Positions 61,681-64,000 of a DNA stretch of 64,000 bases are shown here, piece after piece (within the stretch, counting starts at the first letter, position 1; each line of letters starts with the position of its first letter). The stretch lies in NCBI GenBank assembly GCA_030706405.1, contig JAUZOO010000001.1, forward strand, positions 329,762-393,761. The letters are read 5' to 3'. The DNA comes from Bacteroidota bacterium. GTDB lineage: Bacteria; Bacteroidota; Bacteroidia; Bacteroidales; JAAUTT01. A program made the position numbers and the translations under genes. Under the pieces are notes generated by a model. It made no database searches and was not told the DNA's origin. It saw nothing but the letters and a program-made list of their open reading frames with translations.

Positions 61681-62002
61681 TGTATGACATCGTTTCTGGT
61701 GCAATATAAACAATCAGTAGTTGAATATTTATTTCTTTTTCCTGTAAAAATTGATAAAGCTGGGCTTTATTAAGGCGAAAAGCTTCGCGCAAGCGCCTTT
61801 TTATCAGGTTACGTTTGTTTGCCCTTTTAAAGCGTTTTTTAGGTACTGAAAAAGCCACCTGAGAATGCCGGGTGATGGGATAGTCTGTTACTATCCATTG
61901 TACGCGAAACGGAAAGCAAAATTCAATTTTGCCCTCTTTTATTACTATTTCGATGGCTTTTTTGCTACAAAGCCGTTCTTCTTTTTTAAACGTAAAATTC
62001 AA
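61613..62002 (-). CDS. rnpA: Ribonuclease P protein component
   Basis: About 129 residues from a TTG at 62002; the open frame reaches 62044. RnpA binds RNase P RNA to mature tRNA 5' ends. Family hallmarks are FTFKKEERLCSKKAIEIVI at the N-terminus and the RNR motif region KKRFKRANKRNLIKRRLREAFRLNK. In many bacteria rpmH precedes it; here hemD does, as in other Bacteroidota. Confidence 0.9.
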   Translation of the reverse strand: MNFTFKKEERLCSKKAIEIVIKEGKIEFCFPFRVQWIVTDYPITRHSQVAFSVPKKRFKRANKRNLIKRRLREAFRLNKAQLYQFLQEKEINIQLLIVYIAPETMSYNELENKIKIIFDRILSKLQETA

Positions 62003-62095
62003 CTTGAAGTTTTTTACAGATAAAATAAAAGCTGACACCGCCAATCTTTTTCCGAAGATTACCGGGCCAGCTTTGTAGTGTATAGTTTTGATTGG

Positions 62096-62911
62096 TTATT
62101 TTACCTTACTCTCTTCAGCTTTAGTTTCTGAATTTTTAATGGTTTTATTTTCACCCTTGGCTTCATTTTTATTATGCTCTTTAATGAAGTGTTCCAATGC
62201 CATCGTCATTGACGGAAATTGAGGCATAGGAGCTTGTACGTCGAGTTTTAACCCTGCATCTTTTACTGCCTTTGCAGTAGAGGTTCCAAAACTGGCAATT
62301 TTAATGTCGTCTTGTTTAAAATCGGGAAAATTCTGTAATAAAGATTTAACGCATGAAGGACTGTAAAATACCATTAAGTCGTATTTTATGCCAGCTAAAT
62401 CCGATAAATCAGAATAGACGTTTCGATAAAGAACTGCCTTGGTGAATTTTAGCTTATTTTTTTCCAGTAATTTAGGAATTTCGGGTTTATGTTGATCCGA
62501 AAGGGGTACAAGAAATTTTTCTTCCTTATGCTTCAGCAGGATGTCAATTAATTCAGGGAAAGTACCTTTTCCGAAAAATATTTTACGTTTGCGGTAAACG
62601 ATGTATTTTTGGAGATAAAACGCTGTTGATTCAGACTGGCAGAAGTACTTCATGGTATCGGGAACTGAAACCCGCATTTCTTCACAAATCCTGAAAAAAT
62701 GGTCAATTGCGGTTTTACTTGTAAAGATTACTCCTGAATGGGACAAAATGTCGATACGGTTTTGTCTGAACTCTTTTACCGATACCCCTTCCACATAACT
62801 GAATGGACGAAAGTCAACTTTCAAATTGTTTTTCTCCGCCAACTCAAAGTAGGGTGATTTTTCCTGGTCCAATGGCTGTGGCTGCGAAACTAAAATTTTT
62901 TTGATCTTCAA
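62096..62911 (-). CDS. hemD: Uroporphyrinogen-III synthase-like protein
   Basis: 271 residues of the HemD family, which closes hydroxymethylbilane into uroporphyrinogen III for heme and sirohaem. Two alpha/beta lobes are seen: GVIFTSKTAIDHFF in the first, and YDLMVFYSPSCVKSLLQNFPDFKQDDIKIASFGTSTAKAVKDAGL in the second, the most diagnostic part. A Lys/Glu-rich tail (about 245-271) extends beyond the usual domain. It sits upstream of rnpA. Confidence 0.88.
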   Translation of the reverse strand: MKIKKILVSQPQPLDQEKSPYFELAEKNNLKVDFRPFSYVEGVSVKEFRQNRIDILSHSGVIFTSKTAIDHFFRICEEMRVSVPDTMKYFCQSESTAFYLQKYIVYRKRKIFFGKGTFPELIDILLKHKEEKFLVPLSDQHKPEIPKLLEKNKLKFTKAVLYRNVYSDLSDLAGIKYDLMVFYSPSCVKSLLQNFPDFKQDDIKIASFGTSTAKAVKDAGLKLDVQAPMPQFPSMTMALEHFIKEHNKNEAKGENKTIKNSETKAEESKVK

Positions 62912-62952
62912 AGCCGTAAATTTTTAATGTTTTTTCAACTGATTTAAATACG

Positions 62953-63972
62953 TTAAATCAATGTCGCTGTTAATTTTATCAGGATTAATACCGGTAAAAT
63001 TTCAACGGTACAAAGATATAAAATCAAATAAAAAGGCGAAACCTCTTTTCGAATAATAATTTGAAACCCTCTGATTGTCCGAAATAATATCATAATTCCC
63101 CAAATCAATAGTCCTGCCCAAATGACTGCGGGTTTAATCTGGTCGGCGATATACGGGAATAGAATTACTACCGGAAACAGGAATAAACCAATGTTTTTGT
63201 TGTAGAGATTGATATTGTGGACGTATTCGTGAAATTCATCTTGTTTTTGAAAGAGATAACCGATGATTCTGATTATTACAGTTTTTATATTGATGATAAG
63301 AATTATGCCGAAGTTGTAAATTGCAATGCAAATAGTGTCATTTGAATAAACTTGAGGTAGTTTGAAGTATTGAATAAAAAAAAAGATTAATAATCCAACG
63401 TTTAGTGAAAATATAAGGTTTAGGCCAATCGACATATTCTGGAAAAGCACGTTGCGTTCGCGATAGAGCCTTACTGATGCCTGATAATTTATAATGCCCG
63501 ATATAACTTGAAAAATGTATTTCTGGTAAAGAATTTTCATCCAGGAAAAGATGAAAAGAGTAAGAAGTAGAATTAGAGGAATCCAATCTAAAGAGCTTTC
63601 CGATCTTTCTCTGCCTTCGAATCCAGATTTCTCAACTTTAACAATTGCTTTGGGTTTTTCCGAAACAGATAAAACCTTATGCGGAATTTTGTATTTGGTC
63701 AGAAGTGAAGTGTCAAATTCCTGTGATATAGTTTTGTGCGGGATGACTAGCAGGAAGTTATTGGTATATAATTCGTCAATGGAATTTCGTTGTTCCTGAT
63801 ATGCCGGTATTTTGAAATAAATGCGTGTCGAAGACGTGTCTTCGGGGGTTATAGCGGGTATCGTTTGCTGTGCCGAATCGGGTTGGGTATAGTTTTGGCC
63901 GGTAACGTTCAATGACGTCCGGCCTGATTGTGTTTCAGTATTATTAATATTTTGAGGGATTCCCGTTAACAT
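62953..63972 (-). CDS. DUF4271-family membrane protein
   Basis: 339 residues. An N-terminal soluble region of about 130 residues, with Thr/Ser-rich stretches, precedes about seven membrane helices (first at WIPLILLLTLFIFSWMKI). The membrane part, including YQASVRLYRERNVLFQNMSIGLNLIF, matches my recollection of DUF4271, of unknown function, always beside hemD in this phylum. The ATG at 63972 gives a complete reading frame; 28 bp remain to the window edge. Confidence 0.82.
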   Translation of the reverse strand: MLTGIPQNINNTETQSGRTSLNVTGQNYTQPDSAQQTIPAITPEDTSSTRIYFKIPAYQEQRNSIDELYTNNFLLVIPHKTISQEFDTSLLTKYKIPHKVLSVSEKPKAIVKVEKSGFEGRERSESSLDWIPLILLLTLFIFSWMKILYQKYIFQVISGIINYQASVRLYRERNVLFQNMSIGLNLIFSLNVGLLIFFFIQYFKLPQVYSNDTICIAIYNFGIILIINIKTVIIRIIGYLFQKQDEFHEYVHNINLYNKNIGLFLFPVVILFPYIADQIKPAVIWAGLLIWGIMILFRTIRGFQIIIRKEVSPFYLILYLCTVEILPVLILIKLTATLI

Positions 63973-64000
63973 ACTGAGAAAAATTTTTGCGCAAAAATAG

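Noticed and set aside
61408-61713. Longer YidD starting at 61713
   Set aside because: It would overlap rnpA by about 100 bp; the start at 61680 or later is more plausible.
1-64000. tRNA or rRNA genes
   Set aside because: No cloverleaf-like sequence or rRNA signature was noticed in any intergenic region. A tRNAscan/Infernal run would settle this.
38363-64000. Recent horizontal transfer of the AT-rich right half
   Set aside because: The genes there are core housekeeping genes in phylum-typical order, so a position-related composition bias is more likely.

Overview
The window is chromosomal DNA from a member of the Bacteroidota, probably an anaerobic or microaerophilic Bacteroidales/Marinilabiliales-type organism (inference). 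The evidence is the gldA-gldF-gldG transporter genes, DUF4292, DUF4271 and DUF6261 proteins, a long-form IspG, promoters of the TAnnTTTG type that are specific to this phylum, few Shine-Dalgarno sequences, and the gene order DUF4271-hemD-rnpA-yidD-ctpA. No rRNA, tRNA, CRISPR array or intact transposase was found.

Layout. 1-5.2 kb (minus strand): a truncated dCache sensor, an OmpR-type response regulator and the GldA/F/G transporter. 5.5-13.5 kb: Hsp20 with a possible sigma-54 promoter, cysS, ispG, a hotdog thioesterase, manC and an MlaE/MlaF phospholipid transporter. 13.5-16.5 kb: an Fnr-like regulator divergent from a sulfide:quinone oxidoreductase-type flavoprotein, a TusE/DsrC-like protein and a DsrE-family protein, with two Fnr-type palindromes between the regulator and the operon. 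16.6-23.4 kb: a LURP-one/scramblase-like protein, a TonB-dependent-receptor-like barrel, map, a DUF4419 protein and corA.

23.4-29.2 kb is the accessory region. It holds three direct copies of a structured repeat of about 210 bp, which separate a lectin/DUF1566 protein, a sensor kinase lacking its kinase core, and a small Cys-rich secreted protein. It also has a decayed REP-associated transposase (RAYT) tail next to a REP hairpin, and a REP pair (BIME). Then comes an array of nine units with a period of about 41 bp, each carrying a 5-bp-stem, 3-nt-loop hairpin, 125 bp upstream of a DUF6261 gene. This array plus DUF6261 is the best candidate here for an undescribed system.

29.3-38 kb: ileS, a DksA-like protein, lspA, a POT-like transporter, hemW, VanZ, an Rrf2 regulator and rpiB. 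37.86-38.36 kb is a gene-free AT-rich stretch with seven TGTTAAT heptamers. It is a candidate replication origin, and DNA to its right looks clearly more AT-rich. 38.4-64 kb is housekeeping: nadA, ruvB, a Crp/Fnr regulator, OsmC, pheS, a cyclophilin, a flippase, dut, cell-envelope genes, ybeY, mnmG, ade, uvrC, a prenyl synthase, polA, ctpA, yidD, rnpA, hemD and DUF4271. Two perfect parS sites lie between mnmG and ade, which also points to a position near the chromosome origin.

Functions are assigned from motifs and remembered family features; no database search was run.
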